DNA of 64,000 nt. It comes from Oreohelix idahoensis. Lineage: Eukaryota; Mollusca; Gastropoda; Stylommatophora; Oreohelicidae. Where the stretch lies: assembly GCA_024509875.1 (NCBI GenBank), contig JAMPIV010004929.1:2501-66500 (forward strand), in the 5' to 3' direction. Shown piece after piece: positions 33,296-46,175 of this stretch. The notes under the pieces are model-generated. The model did no database searches. It saw nothing but the letters and a program-made list of their open reading frames with translations, and was not told the origin of the DNA. Made by a program: the position numbers and the translations under genes. How positions within the stretch are numbered: position 1 is the first letter of the stretch; each line of letters starts with the position of its first letter.

Positions 33296-36200
33296 CGTTT
33301 CAGTTATGAAGGTGTGGTGAAGTGGGATGTTATAAATATTTATAGGGGACTTAGTGTACTGACTGAGATCAGCTGTGAAGGTATCTATATCTAATAAGTG
33401 TAGTGTATTATAGATAACCTTACTTGCTGCCACATATATATATATATCTCAGTCAGAATTATTCTGGAATAGTGTGATGACTACGTTGTATGTCTAGGGT
33501 ATGTGTATGATGAAGTGTAAGTCATAACAACAACAGACGGATAAACAATTTAATTTATTCCACCACACTTGACAACACTGTGACACTCACATACATATAA
33601 CACTCTAAAGGATAACTTAAAGGAGTCACTGATAACTTTTCAAATAACAATATGTATTCATTGCTGTTATGAATGAATATGTGTCCTGATTCAATTACAA
33701 AGGGAACCAGGAATCACAATCAATTTTACTTACAAGTTATATGTACAGAATTTATCAATATGAATATTGTAATGACATATATTATTAAAAGTATCCTATG
33801 TGTGTCAGTTGTGTAGTAGTAATATGAGGTAATACTGGTTTTGTTTTGTTCAAGCTCTGTTGGTATTTGTCATCATGACTTCAATAGTTTGTCTTTAGGG
33901 GAACTATTATGGGAGATGTTCTCAGTTCCTGATATTAACACAATTTAATTCCCCTCTTAATGTTATTTTTACAAGGTCATTTTAAGCTGGGGTACATAAT
34001 TTTGAGCTCAGCTGGCCACATCAGCTTATCTGGCGTGATGGCGGCAGGAACAGACTCCTCTGCTCGACTCTCCCCTCGGCTCTGGAGACACCTCACTGAT
34101 AGCTAAATGGACCAAGGAGTATGCTGTCCGACTCTGGATTCAGCAAAGCTCTGACCAGGTGCTGCTCAATACCATCAAGACCACGGTCCCTGTAAACAAG
34201 AAGGATGTACCTTCTACTTCATAACTAACTTATACTCTCTTTTTACACTGATCACAATACATCACAAACATTGAGTTCAGAGCGTTAGGCCAACTGTCAG
34301 CTTCATCTGAAATACTTTATACCAGTATTTACCTCCTTAATGGTTACCACGCCTCTGCACTTCCAGCATTATTTCTTTCTAATCAATAATCTAGGTGTCA
34401 GTGTACTGTTTGGCCATTCCATGCAGTTTTACTTTCCTCCGACACCTTCTGTTCAGGCTGGAGCATTATAGGCTTTATATCATGTTTGCTACTGAACTAC
34501 ACATATATACAGGCACAAATTAACAATTCACATTCAATTTTCATTAAAAGATACTGAATGTTTCAAGCTTACCACAATTCATGGAAACAAACACAGATAC
34601 GTTGATTAGCAATGAATTCTGGCACAATTACTGGCACAAATTCCCATCTGCTTATGTTCCAGGCTTTTATTTAACACAAATATGAGCTGGCTTCAACGCA
34701 CTGTTGCTTTATCAAGCTTATTTGCACTAGTGGTCTCGAACTAACGCTCCTAAGTGAGTATATCAGCGAGTCTAGCCAATGGAGCCACGTTTCGACAAGT
34801 GTTTGAAAAAATGTTACCTTTCCACGTCTCCCCTAACAACGATAGATAGTATTTATAGCCCGACCAATCGTGGTTAGTCTTTCATTTGTTGCGCTCCAAT
34901 CAATTTGGAGTTTACATGGTAGGCTATTTCTGTAACGTAAGGTTTTTTTTCAAACACGTTATAAAAAAATTTTATGAGCAGAAATGATTTCATGTTGTCA
35001 GGCATCCCCACTATTTTATTTTGGTTATAATTTATTAATTCCTGGACTATTTGCGTAACGTTTTACATATTCTTTGTCAGCAAGCCCTAAGGAACCCAAA
35101 TATCCAAATTTAAAAGAGCTACGTGGCTGCGTTCAAAATATGCAATTTCTTCTACCTCCTGTTTCGAAGATGTGCTGTCTGGGTACTGTAATGTTTTCAA
35201 ACGTAAACCCATCTATTGTCATCTTTCCTTATAAGCGTTTTTCAGGATTTTAAAACCTAACTCTGGGATGGGTAATGGATTTTATCACTGTTCGTCCGAA
35301 AAAGTTAGTGCATGTAGCCTAACACGCGTGATAGTAGTAATTGTGTATCGCGTTACGCTTGTTGGGGGTGGCATTAATAGCGAGACGCGTGTTTAATTTT
35401 GCATGCGTTCCTGATTTTATTCGCCCCTCTCTCTTTCTATTTGAGTCCATCTGTTCGTTCGTTTTGGTAACGCAGTATAACTAATGTTAGGATTAATTTA
35501 GGTCATTACGCAGTCTGCCTCTCAATGTTTTTCCAAGAAATACAGCACACGTTTCATTGAAGAAAGCGGGTATAATACAGTAAGCTTTTACTATCAACGT
35601 GAAAGCGTTACAATTTGCAGACGAAGCAGAAAACAAGGGGGATTTCGAGTACCTTCTTTGTGACAGCACTGTTATTTTACCATTGCTCTTTTCTTTATTA
35701 ATTTTATTTGTTAGGCTTCATATTTACCTAATAATTTATATATGTGGATTAGAATATTCCACGACAGAAGGAAAGATGTAAATAACCAGACAAATGTCTG
35801 CTAAGAAAGTAACACCTTCAGTTTGTAACGTAAACAGCTGCGTTCACTTTCTTGCAGACCTACTGTGGAGCTATGCTGACTTGCTAAATGCTTGACAACA
35901 CTGTAGACCCCGCAAGAGATTGTAGTTCACCAAATTGGAAAATTTTTATTGGCCTTCCTTGCTTTTTTGAAACCCAGCGGGGATATTTGCGCGGGTGTAA
36001 ACGCCATTGCCGCATTTGAGAAATTGCGCGGATATTAGATTAAGTGCCACTTGTCACTTGGCTCGCTACTCGATATCAGAACCACGGGAAGAGGGAGTCG
36101 TTCTTTGTACAAGACCGGGCACTTTTCGCATAACGCGCGTGCTGGGTGCTGGTGTCGTGCGGATATTACCTTAAGAGACACTTGACTTGCAATTATTCTT

Positions 36201-36365
36201 CACCCGAATTCCGAAGCCTAAATAAATTTTCTTCTATCTCGCTTGTAACATGAAAACAACTTTTCTTCTGTCTCTCCTGTGATTTTAAAACACATTCCCC
36301 CCCCCTCCCCCCCCTTCCATTTTGATTGTTTGTGTACCAAAGCGTTCATATGAGAATTCACAACG
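33296..36365. other. No recognisable gene (about 3 kb)
   Basis: AT-rich, with a short (AT)n at 33435-33447. No conserved domain is seen in either strand; open frames are short and unremarkable (longest about 60 codons near 35599). It may hold unrecognised mobile-element remnants. Confidence 0.55.
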
Positions 36366-36369
36366 ATTT

Positions 36370-36575
36370 CACGGCAGTAGGGTTTAGAACGCTTGCTTCG
36401 CAACGCAAGGTTACCGGGTTCGAAACCGGGTAGCTTAACGCTCCAGTCCACCAATCTGGAAGTGGGTGCCTGACTTTGCTCGTGAGTTAGGGAATGCAGA
36501 TGCGGCGAAGAAAGGAACCGATCACCCCACCTCATAATGCTAGGTCATGGTATAGTAAAGTCTCTAACGGTTAAC
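36370..36575 (+). mobile_element. tRNA-derived SINE, second family
   Basis: The tRNA-like head has a degenerate A box (CAGTAGGGTTTAGAACG) and a clear B box GGGTTCGAAACC (36416-36427). The body has CGCTCCAGTCCACC, a GTGCCTGAC segment and GTGAGTTAG. The head-and-body plan resembles the copy at 44480-44705 (CACGCTCC, CTGGCACTGCTC, CGTTAGTGA). Confidence 0.7.
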
Positions 36576-36738
36576 TCCTCTTAGTAGTACCTGCTATTTG
36601 GACTACCTTTACCCCGTTCTCCTGTTTCAGAACCATACAATAGAACTGACTTGACCTTTGAACTGAACTTTCTGTTGTTTGTATTGGACTTCTCTGCATC
36701 TTCTTGGATCCTTCGCCCCTGATCGACAAAGCAGTCAG

Positions 36739-37460
36739 TGGCCATCACGCCTAGTGGCGTCTTGTAGGGCAGCAAAAAACTATCCCCATTTTGCTCGGTC
36801 GGTCGCCATTCTTCGTGCCGTGCCCCAACTTTGGTTCATGCTTTGCATCCCAGCCTCCACAGTTCTCCGCCAGGTTGTCTTTGTTCTGCCTGTCTTTTGC
36901 TGTCCTTCTGGGGTCATTAGCATAGCAGTTTTGGTGATGGTGTCAGGGTCTCTTCTGAGGACATGGCCAACCCAGTTCCAGCATCTACCTGCATTGATGG
37001 TATTGCACGTGATTACTTGTTATGTCCATATATTTCCCGATACAGTGCAAGCTCCTTTTGCCTGTTGTAGCCTTCCTTGATATCAATGTCTGTCACATCA
37101 ACCGTCTATATTGCTACCAGTAATATGTATGATTCTACATCTTGTAGGTATGCTTCTTCAAGTGTACTCCAGTTATTGTTTCCTGCATTTATTCTCAGTA
37201 TCTCTGTCTTTTCCCTGCGTATTTTCAGACCCACTCAGTACTATGACCTCATCACGCATTTTCATTTTGTCTTGCATCTGGTTACGGAATAGCAAGATCG
37301 TCTGCAAAATCTAGATCGCCAAGTTGATTAGCCTGTTGGCTGATATAGTTTTTTGTTTTTTTAATGACCCAATCTATAGCCAGTAAGAAGATAAATCGTG
37401 GTAAGAGACATTCCAGTCGCACTCCAGTTCTTATTTCAAAAGGTTCTGCAAGATTTCCTT
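36739..37460 (-). pseudogene. Non-LTR retrotransposon RT fragment
   Basis: On the minus strand this is the 3' half of a LINE. Near 37280-37335 it encodes LGDLDFADDLA with the catalytic FADD motif. To the left it runs through degenerate thumb sequence to the WVGHVLRRDPD, PEG and FVAAL-type tail near 36739-36980. Stops and shifts break it throughout. The 37345-37460 part parallels the RT segment at 43200-43314. The tail matches the family at 32436. Confidence 0.75.
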
Positions 37461-37509
37461 CATGTAACTTCTCAGTTGTTCTTTTTGTTTGTTACATATA
37501 TATGTGGCC

Positions 37510-37721
37510 CATTTTCAAATACAATGGAAGACGCAGCCAAAAGTCTAAACAAATTACATGTGCCCAAGCCTAGGCTTGACTTATTCAAGAAAAGTTTAAC
37601 TTTTTCTGCTGCTCATCTGTGGAACACTCTTCCACACTACCTAAAAAGCACGCTTAGCCCATATTCATACAATCGAAGACTTTTCAAATACATCATGAGT
37701 GCAGATTATATGTCATCCTAA
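37510..37721 (+). pseudogene. C-terminal tail of another non-LTR retrotransposon
   Basis: The open frame ends with RLDLFKKSLTFSAAHLWNTLP followed by a SYNRRLFKYIM segment. This is the (R)(F)-x-S-F-x-x-x-x-A-x-x-W-N-x-L-P signature common at the C-terminus of CR1/Jockey-like LINE reverse transcriptases. It lies on the opposite strand to the neighbouring LINE fragment and is a separate insertion. An AATAAA at about 37920 may belong to its 3' end. No upstream domains are present. Confidence 0.6.
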
Positions 37722-38437
37722 TTTAGTTACGTTCCCAAATCATTATACAATATCATATGCAGATTTTAAGGATAATCTTGCCCTGTTCAATACTGATTAT
37801 GATAAGGTACTGTAAATGTATGTAACCGTTATCGAAATGTTACAATGTTGTGATTCTGTTTTATTGTACTGTATTGTATTTTATTGTTTGAAGAATAATA
37901 TTTAAAAATGCATGTGAGAATAAATGGATTCAGTATGGAAGACGAGAGAACGGATGGGCATAATATTATACATGGCCTGTGTGCCCAATTCTAAACCCTT
38001 TGAAAAAAAAAGTTCGTTCGTGTTTCAAAGCCATACAATAAGACTGACTTGACGCACCGTCATAATTCCTTTCATATTCCAAGGGACTAATGAAGTGCAG
38101 TCAGTACTAATAATACGCACACCTCGCGCCCAATTCACAACTGGATAATAGCCACGCAATCATACGACCAGCATCGTTGTGAGCACTCAGAGGCGGTGCC
38201 GCTTGTTTATTGACTGACTACCTTATGATGTGTGACATTGTGCCAGTAGTGGGGCATAAAAGTCGCAACTATTCTTTCTGCAGACTTCAGCGGCGTCCAC
38301 TTGCGTTTTATCATCACGACTAGTTAGTCAGTGAATCACAGCTGGTATCCGTGGACTATCGCCGGTCGGTGTACCACTTTTTCATAATAACTTGCTGGAA
38401 TAATTTACAAAAATTATAATATGATTTCGTAACTGCA
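37722..38437. other. No recognisable gene
   Basis: AT-rich DNA without coding signal. A short phrase near 38020-38050 (CCATACAATA...GACTGACTTGAC) echoes 36637-36655. Confidence 0.55.
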
Positions 38438-38445
38438 CTCTATAG

Positions 38446-38643
38446 TAGTGGTATTCAACTTATTTAGTTCGCGTACCCTCAGATATAATTTATCTTTAAC
38501 TATGTACCCCCAAAGTTACTGGTGCATAATTCAAAATATTCAATTTACCTATACATTGCATTGGCAGACATTTTTTTCACGTACTCCCTTAGATGTCTTC
38601 TCGTACCCATAGGGGTAAGCATACCCCAGGTTGAATACCACTG
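38446..38643. mobile_element. hAT-type MITE
   Basis: 198 bp with inverted ends TAGTGGTATTCAAC and CAGTGGTATTCAAC (read inward), of the classic hAT CAGNGG type. The flanking 8-bp duplication is CTCTATAG (38438-38445) and CTCCATAG (38644-38651), 7 of 8 matching. It is non-coding, so it would need a transposase supplied elsewhere. Confidence 0.85.
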
Positions 38644-38651
38644 CTCCATAG

Positions 38652-39254
38652 CAAGCACTTCGCACTTCTGCACAAGATAAAGTGCGGGAAATTATAGTGT
38701 AGTTCTAGGTGGTCTCGGAGGACACACAGAAAGAGTAGGCCTACTGTTATCGTATGATGCATCTCTGACAAAACGTCTGAACATGCTCTTTTGTGTGATC
38801 TCTCACACATTCAGCACTCCGGCAGTATCCTTTCTTTTTCATTTTTCTCACTCATCGCTTTTATGTGGCAGAAATCATGCCTTTTCATTTGCATTTTCAC
38901 TATTTTGCTCTAGGATGGACATAGCATTGTGAAGTCTCTAACACGCCAATCCCCTTTGGCAGTAATTGCTAGGGGAGTAATGCGTATCTTATTGTTTACC
39001 ACTCCTCAGACGTACTTACGCTTCGCCAGGTTTGGTGACCCGGCCGGCGATAATATTTTATCGCATGATCTGTCTGACCATCTTTGCAAGCGAAGGTGTT
39101 TTCTTTATTCAAGCTACGTTGGGAAGGAGTATTTAATAAAACCAGATTTGTTTGTCTGGCGACACACGATAATCCGTGCACGAGGCGGAACTTACGATAT
39201 AATCGCTTCCGGTCCTTGGTTAAAAAGTAATCATGGATTTATTACATTTTAGAC
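38652..39254. other. No recognisable gene
   Basis: A 107-codon frame (38929-39252, plus) has no recognisable motif and is not retained in the other E copy. TTTGGTGACCCGGCCGG near 39029 resembles a retroelement primer-site region but has no supporting LTR. Confidence 0.45.
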
Positions 39255-40159
39255 AATATGAGTCTACAAATGTGTTGGTGAGAGTGTATGCAAGACATCA
39301 CATTACCATACATGGGAGACGTGACCTTTTGAGACAATTTTCCGTGTAGGAACTATTTTGAAAGTGCCACACCCGACCTGTTTGAAATGATTGGATCTTT
39401 CTGATTAGATTCATAACATCACTGGAGGGAATATAGGCTGACAATTTCACAGTTTTATTTCTCTGTGACTGTACGCTCGCCATGACAACATCAGACCTTC
39501 GCCAGAGGAAGAACTAGATTCCTAATTCCTAATTGTTATCCAAACCTTTTATTGGAGAACCAGATAAGACTTATAAAGCACATGAAATCTATTTCAAATT
39601 TTAATAAGGAAAACCGGTACTAGGAAACTGAAAAAAAACACGGAGTCAGAAGGGGCAATCTATTGTAACATTTAAAGAAATCACAGACACGTGTTGTAAG
39701 AGAACGATTCGTCTCTTCTATTCATCTGTGCAACAAGTCTGTAGCCAGGATTGGCGTAAGTTGTGATTTACATTTCATATTTTATTACTAACATGTGAAC
39801 TAACATATATATGTATATATTACCATGTGAAGTTTAATGTGTGAAACTCGCTATTGGATGTCAAAGTCATTTGAGGTTGGCAACCTCAGTATCTAGAATG
39901 ATGATTCATAAACCACCACTGCACTGGCTGGTGATAGCATAAAGTAGTTCCAGGTTCCCTATGGAGCAGGGAGTGAAAAGTGAAAAGAAATGATGTACAT
40001 TCTAAGCATAAGACTGACATTTTCAAAGCCGCGTAAATGTCCCTATAAACATATTCACTTTAAAAATTAATGTAAGGTTTCACGCTTTAAACCATGGTAA
40101 ATGTCCATGTGAAAATATTCATTTTAATTAAAAGAAGTTTCAAACTTTTGTAGCCGTGT

Positions 40160-41480
40160 ATACCGTGATTTCTTCGGAAACAGGCTATATCCCACTAAAA
40201 ACGGAAAGAGCACAGATTAACATATAAATTAATATCTTATGAGAAACAGAGGATAAAAATAACTAAATGACATAAATTTTATTTATGGTAGAGTCGCTTC
40301 GGTTATGCCATAACTAGTCATGTGATTCCCCTAACCAATCATACAGCTCAGATTTTTCCCCGGCAAGAATCAGAACGCGACGCCATTTAAGCAGTCAGAA
40401 TAAGAGAGCGAAGCTGAAAGGACGTGTCTGGTCCAGCTCTGTATATTTCGTAGTTGAGGAGATCAACTTCACCATTTTTATCAAATGTGTATTCTAGGAT
40501 ATTGAGTGGTGTTATATTTCATACTTTCGTAAGTATTGAATCTCATAAAATGCATGTTTTGAATAGAGCTCACAACCCTAGCTGCAGCTGAGCTAGGTTC
40601 GAAGATTGAGTCAAATTGTAACCTAGTCCTACACCTCAAAACTTGCTGAGGAAGAATGCCCTTGTGTTGGGACAATATTAAACTCAAGGAATACTTATAA
40701 TGCTAAAGAAAGCATTGAATCAAGGACTAATCTGAAGAGATGGGATATGTTGTCAAAGCCAGAAACTAAATATCCAAATGCAAGAAAATAGTAGAAATGA
40801 GAAGCTCTGCCATAATCAAAATGAATGATAAGAAAATGGTGCAAAGGGAATCTAGCGCCAACGAAAATAACGTGAGCTATTTTACATGAATTTGTACATT
40901 GCTGTAAATATGCCATTAACCAAAACTTTGTTGTAGTTGACTCCAATCAATTTGCCTGTTGAAAGTCATTAAAAGTTGTTTTCATGCAAAAACATATGCT
41001 GTTGAGGATCTAGTTACAAAGATTGAATGTTATGTCGAGAAACTGACTGATCTAAACTTATTTGCTACACTTACACCGGAAAAGAAGAGAATTCTAACCT
41101 GGTACTCTAAATAAAATAAAAGCACAATGGGCTGATCACCTGTTTGCCAGTCACTTTGATTACGGAAACAACAACAAATAAAGATTAATTTGTGGTTGCC
41201 CTAAAGACGCCACTACGCGTGATGGGAAACAATGGCAAATAAAATCAATTTGTTGTTGCCCTTAAGACGCCACTAGGCGTGATTGGCCATTGTCTGCTTT
41301 GACGGTCGATGGCTAAGGATGGAAGAAGAAGAAGAAGAAGACTCTAAATAAAAGGAGAGGAATGTAAACCTCTAGCGGTTAGGCTAGTAACTAAACCTAC
41401 TCTCTGCTCTATAAGAAACTATTGAAGTAATGAGACTCTGAGAATTTAGAGGCACTGAATAAATAAGACCCTCACTGTCA
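40160..41480. other. Insertion within repeat E copy 2, identity unknown
   Basis: Not present at the matching place in copy 1 (about 30920). It contains two adjacent fragments of the LINE tail family at its right end and otherwise no recognisable domain. I could not find matching ends or a target duplication. Confidence 0.5.
41181..41330 (+). mobile_element. Two tandem LINE 3' tail fragments
   Basis: AATTTGTGGTTGCCC...GACGCCACTACGCGTGATGG and a second near copy correspond to the FVAALQD-ATRRDG end of the family at 32436. A GAAGAAGAAG run follows. Confidence 0.65.
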
Positions 41481-41725
41481 CACTTTTCCACAAGTGTAAA
41501 TGTAGATGAAACATGAATGAATTTATATTATGAGCACTTTTCAAACAGTGAAGATGTAAATGTAAAACATATTATATCTGTACGTTTAGCCTTTTCATTT
41601 AAATGTAATGTAAAGCTAAAGCTATTCAGTTTAAATGTAAAGGAAGTTTTATCCCGAGGGATTAAATTTAATTCTCATCGAGGGTAAACTCTGAGTTAAG
41701 TTGGATGGTGAAATAGAAGAGGGGG

Positions 41726-41743
41726 GACACATAACTATGTGTC
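41726..41743. repeat. Short palindrome in repeat E copy 2
   Basis: GACACATA, two bases (AC), TATGTGTC; counterpart of 31174-31191. Confidence 0.8.
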
Positions 41744-41990
41744 GGAGAACGCCATACTCAAAAGAGCGTTCTTTTCTATTCTTTTATCACAGTTGTATTG
41801 GTGGTACCAGCAGAACTTACTATTTCTTGAACAAGACGGGATCAGTGGCCTACGCTTTAAGACAAAGGACGCACTGTGTAGACTTTCCTTGAAGTTTCTG
41901 GGAGACGAGCTACACCCGACAACCTTGACCAGAGACGAGTGATTAGTGTGAAAAGACAGAACCGTCATTGGCAGCTAAGTTCAAACATAT

Positions 41991-42898
<908 letters not shown>

Positions 42899-42947
42899 AG
42901 TTGTCAGTGTCTTCTAACATAGTCCTGACTAAAGTATAGCCTGTGAG

Positions 42948-43095
42948 ATGAGATTTTTAAGAAAAGCCATTAATGTTACCAGGAGAGGCAGAATGAGAAA
43001 TGATGACATCAGAAAAATTGTAAGAACTACATCCTGCATCAAGTATATAGAAAGACTGAAAATTACGTGGTCTGGCCTTCTCATGAGAATGGAGT
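42948..43095 (+). pseudogene. LINE RT C-terminal fragment
   Basis: The frame reads [20 protein letters not shown] then IERLKITWSGLLMRM. This is the typical post-RT segment of non-LTR elements (R-x-R-N-x-D-I-R ... R-x-x-W-x-G-x-L-x-R-M). It abuts a LINE fragment of the opposite strand. It is only about 50 residues and truncated on both sides. Confidence 0.6.
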
Positions 43096-43314
43096 ACGAT
43101 ACATTATCTGGTTACGGTTGTGTGACAGCAAAGCAAGATTGTATGCAAAATCTAGATCGCCGAGATGTTCTGTCCGCTGGATACCATTTCTGTTGATTGA
43201 TGTCGATGTCTTCATTACACAATCTAAAGCCAACAGAAATGGTGACAAGAGGCATCCCTGTCGAACTTCATTTCTTATCTCAAGTTGTCCTTTATGAAGA
43301 ATTCTGAGTGTCAT
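43081..43314 (-). pseudogene. LINE reverse transcriptase fragment, catalytic motif lost
   Basis: The minus-strand frame reads RQGCLLSPFLLALD, LGDLDFAYNLALLSH. In intact LINE RTs the second block contains FADD; here it is FAYN, so both catalytic aspartates are gone. The flanking segment INRNGIQR and the QGC-LSP box identify the RT fingers and palm. It is related to the 36739-37460 fragment. Confidence 0.75.
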
Positions 43315-44480
43315 GTTTTTATATATTTTCTTTATTAAATTAATGATTTATTAAGGGTAAGTCCATAATGCTTCATAGGTTTCCAAAGTGATTTTCTGTC
43401 AAAACAATGAGGGTTGTAAGGAAACCGAAAGACACAAGGACAAGGGTATGTAACACAGGCATGACAGGATAAAGAAGTCTTGGAAAGACCTAAAATGGAG
43501 GGTACATGACATGAATTAGTTGAAGGCCAATGATCCTCAGGGAGCTGAATGGATACTTAATTAATGATAACAATAAAATCACGAATGCCTTATTAAAACG
43601 TACGAAAACAAAAAAAAAGCTTTTGTGACATAAATTAAAGATCTAGTCTTTGCTGTATTAGTCTTGCAATCAGTAAGACATGTGATCACACTAAGAGCGT
43701 GTCTGGCATTGACTTAATCTGTTACTTATAGTTGTCTCAGTCTTCAGAAACATAGTTTGGAAAGTAATCTCAATGGACATCAACAGTAGCATTGACATTT
43801 ACCCTTTTTAGATACTTACCCTTTTTAAAGAGAGACCTCGAAGTACCAACAAAAGCTCTACCGCAGTCGGTTGTTTGTCACTTTGGCTACAACAGTATCT
43901 GGTGCCACCAATTCGTTCATTCTCTCCACCTCAAATGCCCTCCTAGACCCTTTCTATTTTTTATTAACTCATTCATCTTCCACACCTAGTGTTTGTATCT
44001 ACGCCTTATATAATATCGTGGAGACAATTTTTAATTTTCCCGGCAAACGCCTGGAGACGGTTAATATAACCAATCCTCCTCTTACCAAATACTTCCTTTC
44101 TCTATCCTCTCCTCAATTTACCCTCGTCCTTGTTCATAAAAAAAAGAAAAAAAAAAAGAAAACACAAATCCATTTTCTCACCGATAAGCGAGCCCAGGGT
44201 TTGGTGCTAGCAGAAAATGTCCGGCGGTATATTGAGTGTGGTCGCAAAGTATGGCGTATTAGAAGGGCAGATTAGAGAATTTCAAGTTGAACAAAAAAAA
44301 AAAAAAAAAAAAGAGAGACACGAGAAAATTTTCATAAAGCTTGGATTAAAGAATATTAGTCTGAGGGGAGTAATAGGGGAGATATAGAAGATGGAGAGGC
44401 GGGGAATAGATGTGGGGAGCTTGGCAGTGGAAGAGGTGTTGATTTAAACTGAAATATTTAAGGGTGCGTAAAGCTTGGGC
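43315..44480. other. No recognisable gene
   Basis: Non-coding. A-rich runs at about 44138-44160 and 44292-44312. A Pro/Ser/Phe-rich open frame (43871-44275) shows no domain. Confidence 0.5.
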
Positions 44481-44705
44481 GGAGTGTTCACTTGGAAGAG
44501 GGGTTACAGCGCTGGCCTCTCGCGGTAGAGGTACCAGGTTCGAAACATGGTGTCGTCACGCTCCTGTCTACCCTGTTGTAAATAAATACCTGGCACTGCT
44601 CTTGCGTTAGTGAAAGGCAAAGGCAGCGAGACAGTGAACTGGTCATGCCAACTCGCGAAGCTGAACGTAGTATAGTGAGATCTCTCACACTTCACTCCAG
44701 TACAG
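44480..44705 (+). mobile_element. tRNA-derived SINE
   Basis: Degenerate tRNA-like head with B box CAGGTTCGAAAC (about 44535-44546), then CACGCTCCTGTCTACCC, CTGGCACTGCTC and a GGTCATGCC segment. Probably the same family as 36370-36575. Confidence 0.65.
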
Positions 44706-44979
44706 CAGCATCTGATATGGGACTAACTTTTTTTTTTAAAGTCTATAGCATGTCTACCATAACCTTAACAAACTTTGAACACAAAAAAAAAGACAAACAC
44801 TTCAACAAGGTTTTAAAAAGGAGCTGGGGTGTGTTTGATGTCTTCTGTATTTCTCTTTCTCTGTGGATTCTAAAACAAGATTTGCCTTTTAAATCTTTTA
44901 GTGTTTGTCCTTTCTGTCTCTAGCGTTTCTTCTCATCTCTTCTTTCACTGGTACTTGCAACGTTCGACCGTCTGAGAAT

Positions 44980-45066
44980 AAAATACGCGTATTATATGTA
45001 CTTTATGGCAAAAAATAAAATACGCGTATTTTACGTACTTTATGGCAAAAAATAAAATACGCGTAT
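44980..45066. repeat. 37-bp tandem repeat around ATACGCGTAT
   Basis: Two and a half copies of a unit with AATAAAATACGCGTAT and TACTTTATGGCAAAA. The 10-bp palindrome ATACGCGTAT lies at 44983, 45020 and 45057 (exact 37-bp period). A related CGTACGCGTATTATACG lies near 45354. Confidence 0.88.
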
Positions 45067-45534
45067 AATACGTTATTATACGCTAAATTAATATGGGTCA
45101 GTTCGACACGGAGCGCTGTCCATAGGTATAGCGTGAAATTACGTCATTGGTGCATAACGTGTAAAAAAAACAAGTTGTTTGTTTTTACGCAACAAGAGTT
45201 TTGCTGACACTTTAAAGGTAAATATCATACATATATGTTTTATTTAGACTACAGCTTGAATTACTAGACAAACTTTGCTAAAACTTTCAGATTTACAGAA
45301 AAATGGCCATTTGACGCAGTGATGCAACGTATTACAACGTACGGACGTTTTACCGTACGCGTATTATACGAATGTTATCGTCAGAAATGCAATACGTATT
45401 ATAAGAACATTGGTTACTTGTCGGGTTCTTGTCCACACTTCCACACTGGTGACCTGATATCATTTCAACCCTTCTATTCTACACATGTATGAATATCTGA
45501 TACTTTTTGCTGTTGTTTTTAATGAGATACTTCT
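45067..45534. other. No recognisable gene
   Basis: CG-containing but non-coding. Repeated ACGTATTATA-like words at 45325-45405 echo the 37-bp repeat. Confidence 0.5.
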
Positions 45535-45780
45535 TCTTCTTCCGCGTTCGTCCTGAAAAGGACGTTTGTTACGTTGTGTCGCCGTTTACAGCAAAGATGC
45601 AATATTTGCGCCTTTCGGCCCAACACATCCGGTTTCAGCATGGCATTTTTGGGACCGGGTTAGCCTTCTCTCTTCGATCTCTACTCTCTCAGCCAGACTG
45701 CAGTGATGCAGAATGTTTCCATGACCACCACTTGGAGATGGAGTAGTGTCTTGGTCAGCTCTGGTTCGTTGACCCTGACG
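45535..45780 (+). repeat. Dispersed repeat F copy 1
   Basis: CTTCTTCTTC, CCTGAAAAGGACG, CGTTGTGTC, TTTACA, GCACCTTTCGGCC-like, then a GCATGGCATTTTTGGGACCGGGTT segment. About 150 bp match 48235-48400 in the same orientation. Probably part of a SINE-like element. Confidence 0.7.
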
Positions 45781-46019
45781 CAAGCAGTCAAGCTATGGGT
45801 CGCTGACTGCATTTATCACTGTTGCTGCGTCTTCGGTTCCAAATGAGATACAGAAGGCATAGAAAGTTCCTGAACAAATACTGCAGGACAAGAAGACTTG
45901 CCACGTGATTGTTGAAGGCCTATGATTCATTGAGAGTTGAAGGGTCATGACATTAATGAATGAATTTTGATTCTAGGATTTTCAAGATCATTGTAGATAC
46001 ATATTGTCGCGAGAGGGTA

Positions 46020-46175
46020 GATATTATTGAAATTAATAAGTATCCTGGACACAAAGTTGTATCAGGTGATACCAGGATAGTGCCAGATAAGAGACTGGTC
46101 TTACAAGTAATACCCCCTTCTCTGAAAAGAGTTAGGGTGTATAGACATCAAAGGTAGGATCAAGCTGTATAACCT
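46020..46175 (+). repeat. Dispersed repeat G copy 1, with conserved frame
   Basis: Matches the minus strand of 62232-62385. In both copies the same frame reads DTRIVPDKRLVLQ followed by IP..LKR. No known protein family is recognised; it may be a mobile-element coding remnant. Confidence 0.65.

Larger units (their letters stand above)
39255..41990 (+). repeat. Repeat E copy 2, interrupted
   Basis: A diverged second copy of the repeat seen at 8145-8284 plus 30147-31515, in the same orientation. Here the A insertion point is uninterrupted (around 39366-39375). Instead about 1.3 kb of unrelated DNA (about 40160-41480) separates its halves. The final part (41640-41960) is the best conserved. No coding domain is recognisable. 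Confidence 0.75.

Noticed and set aside
36370..36430. Possible tRNA genes here and at 7176, 44500, 48400 and 55300
   Set aside because: Only the A- and B-box regions are tRNA-like; the acceptor stem does not pair and each is followed by SINE body sequence.
39025..39050. TTTGGTGACCCGGCCGG considered as a retroelement primer binding site
   Set aside because: There is no LTR end directly upstream and no coding region downstream to support it.
38929..39252. 107-codon open frame and its antisense partner
   Set aside because: No recognisable domain, no neighbouring signals, and no counterpart elsewhere in the window.
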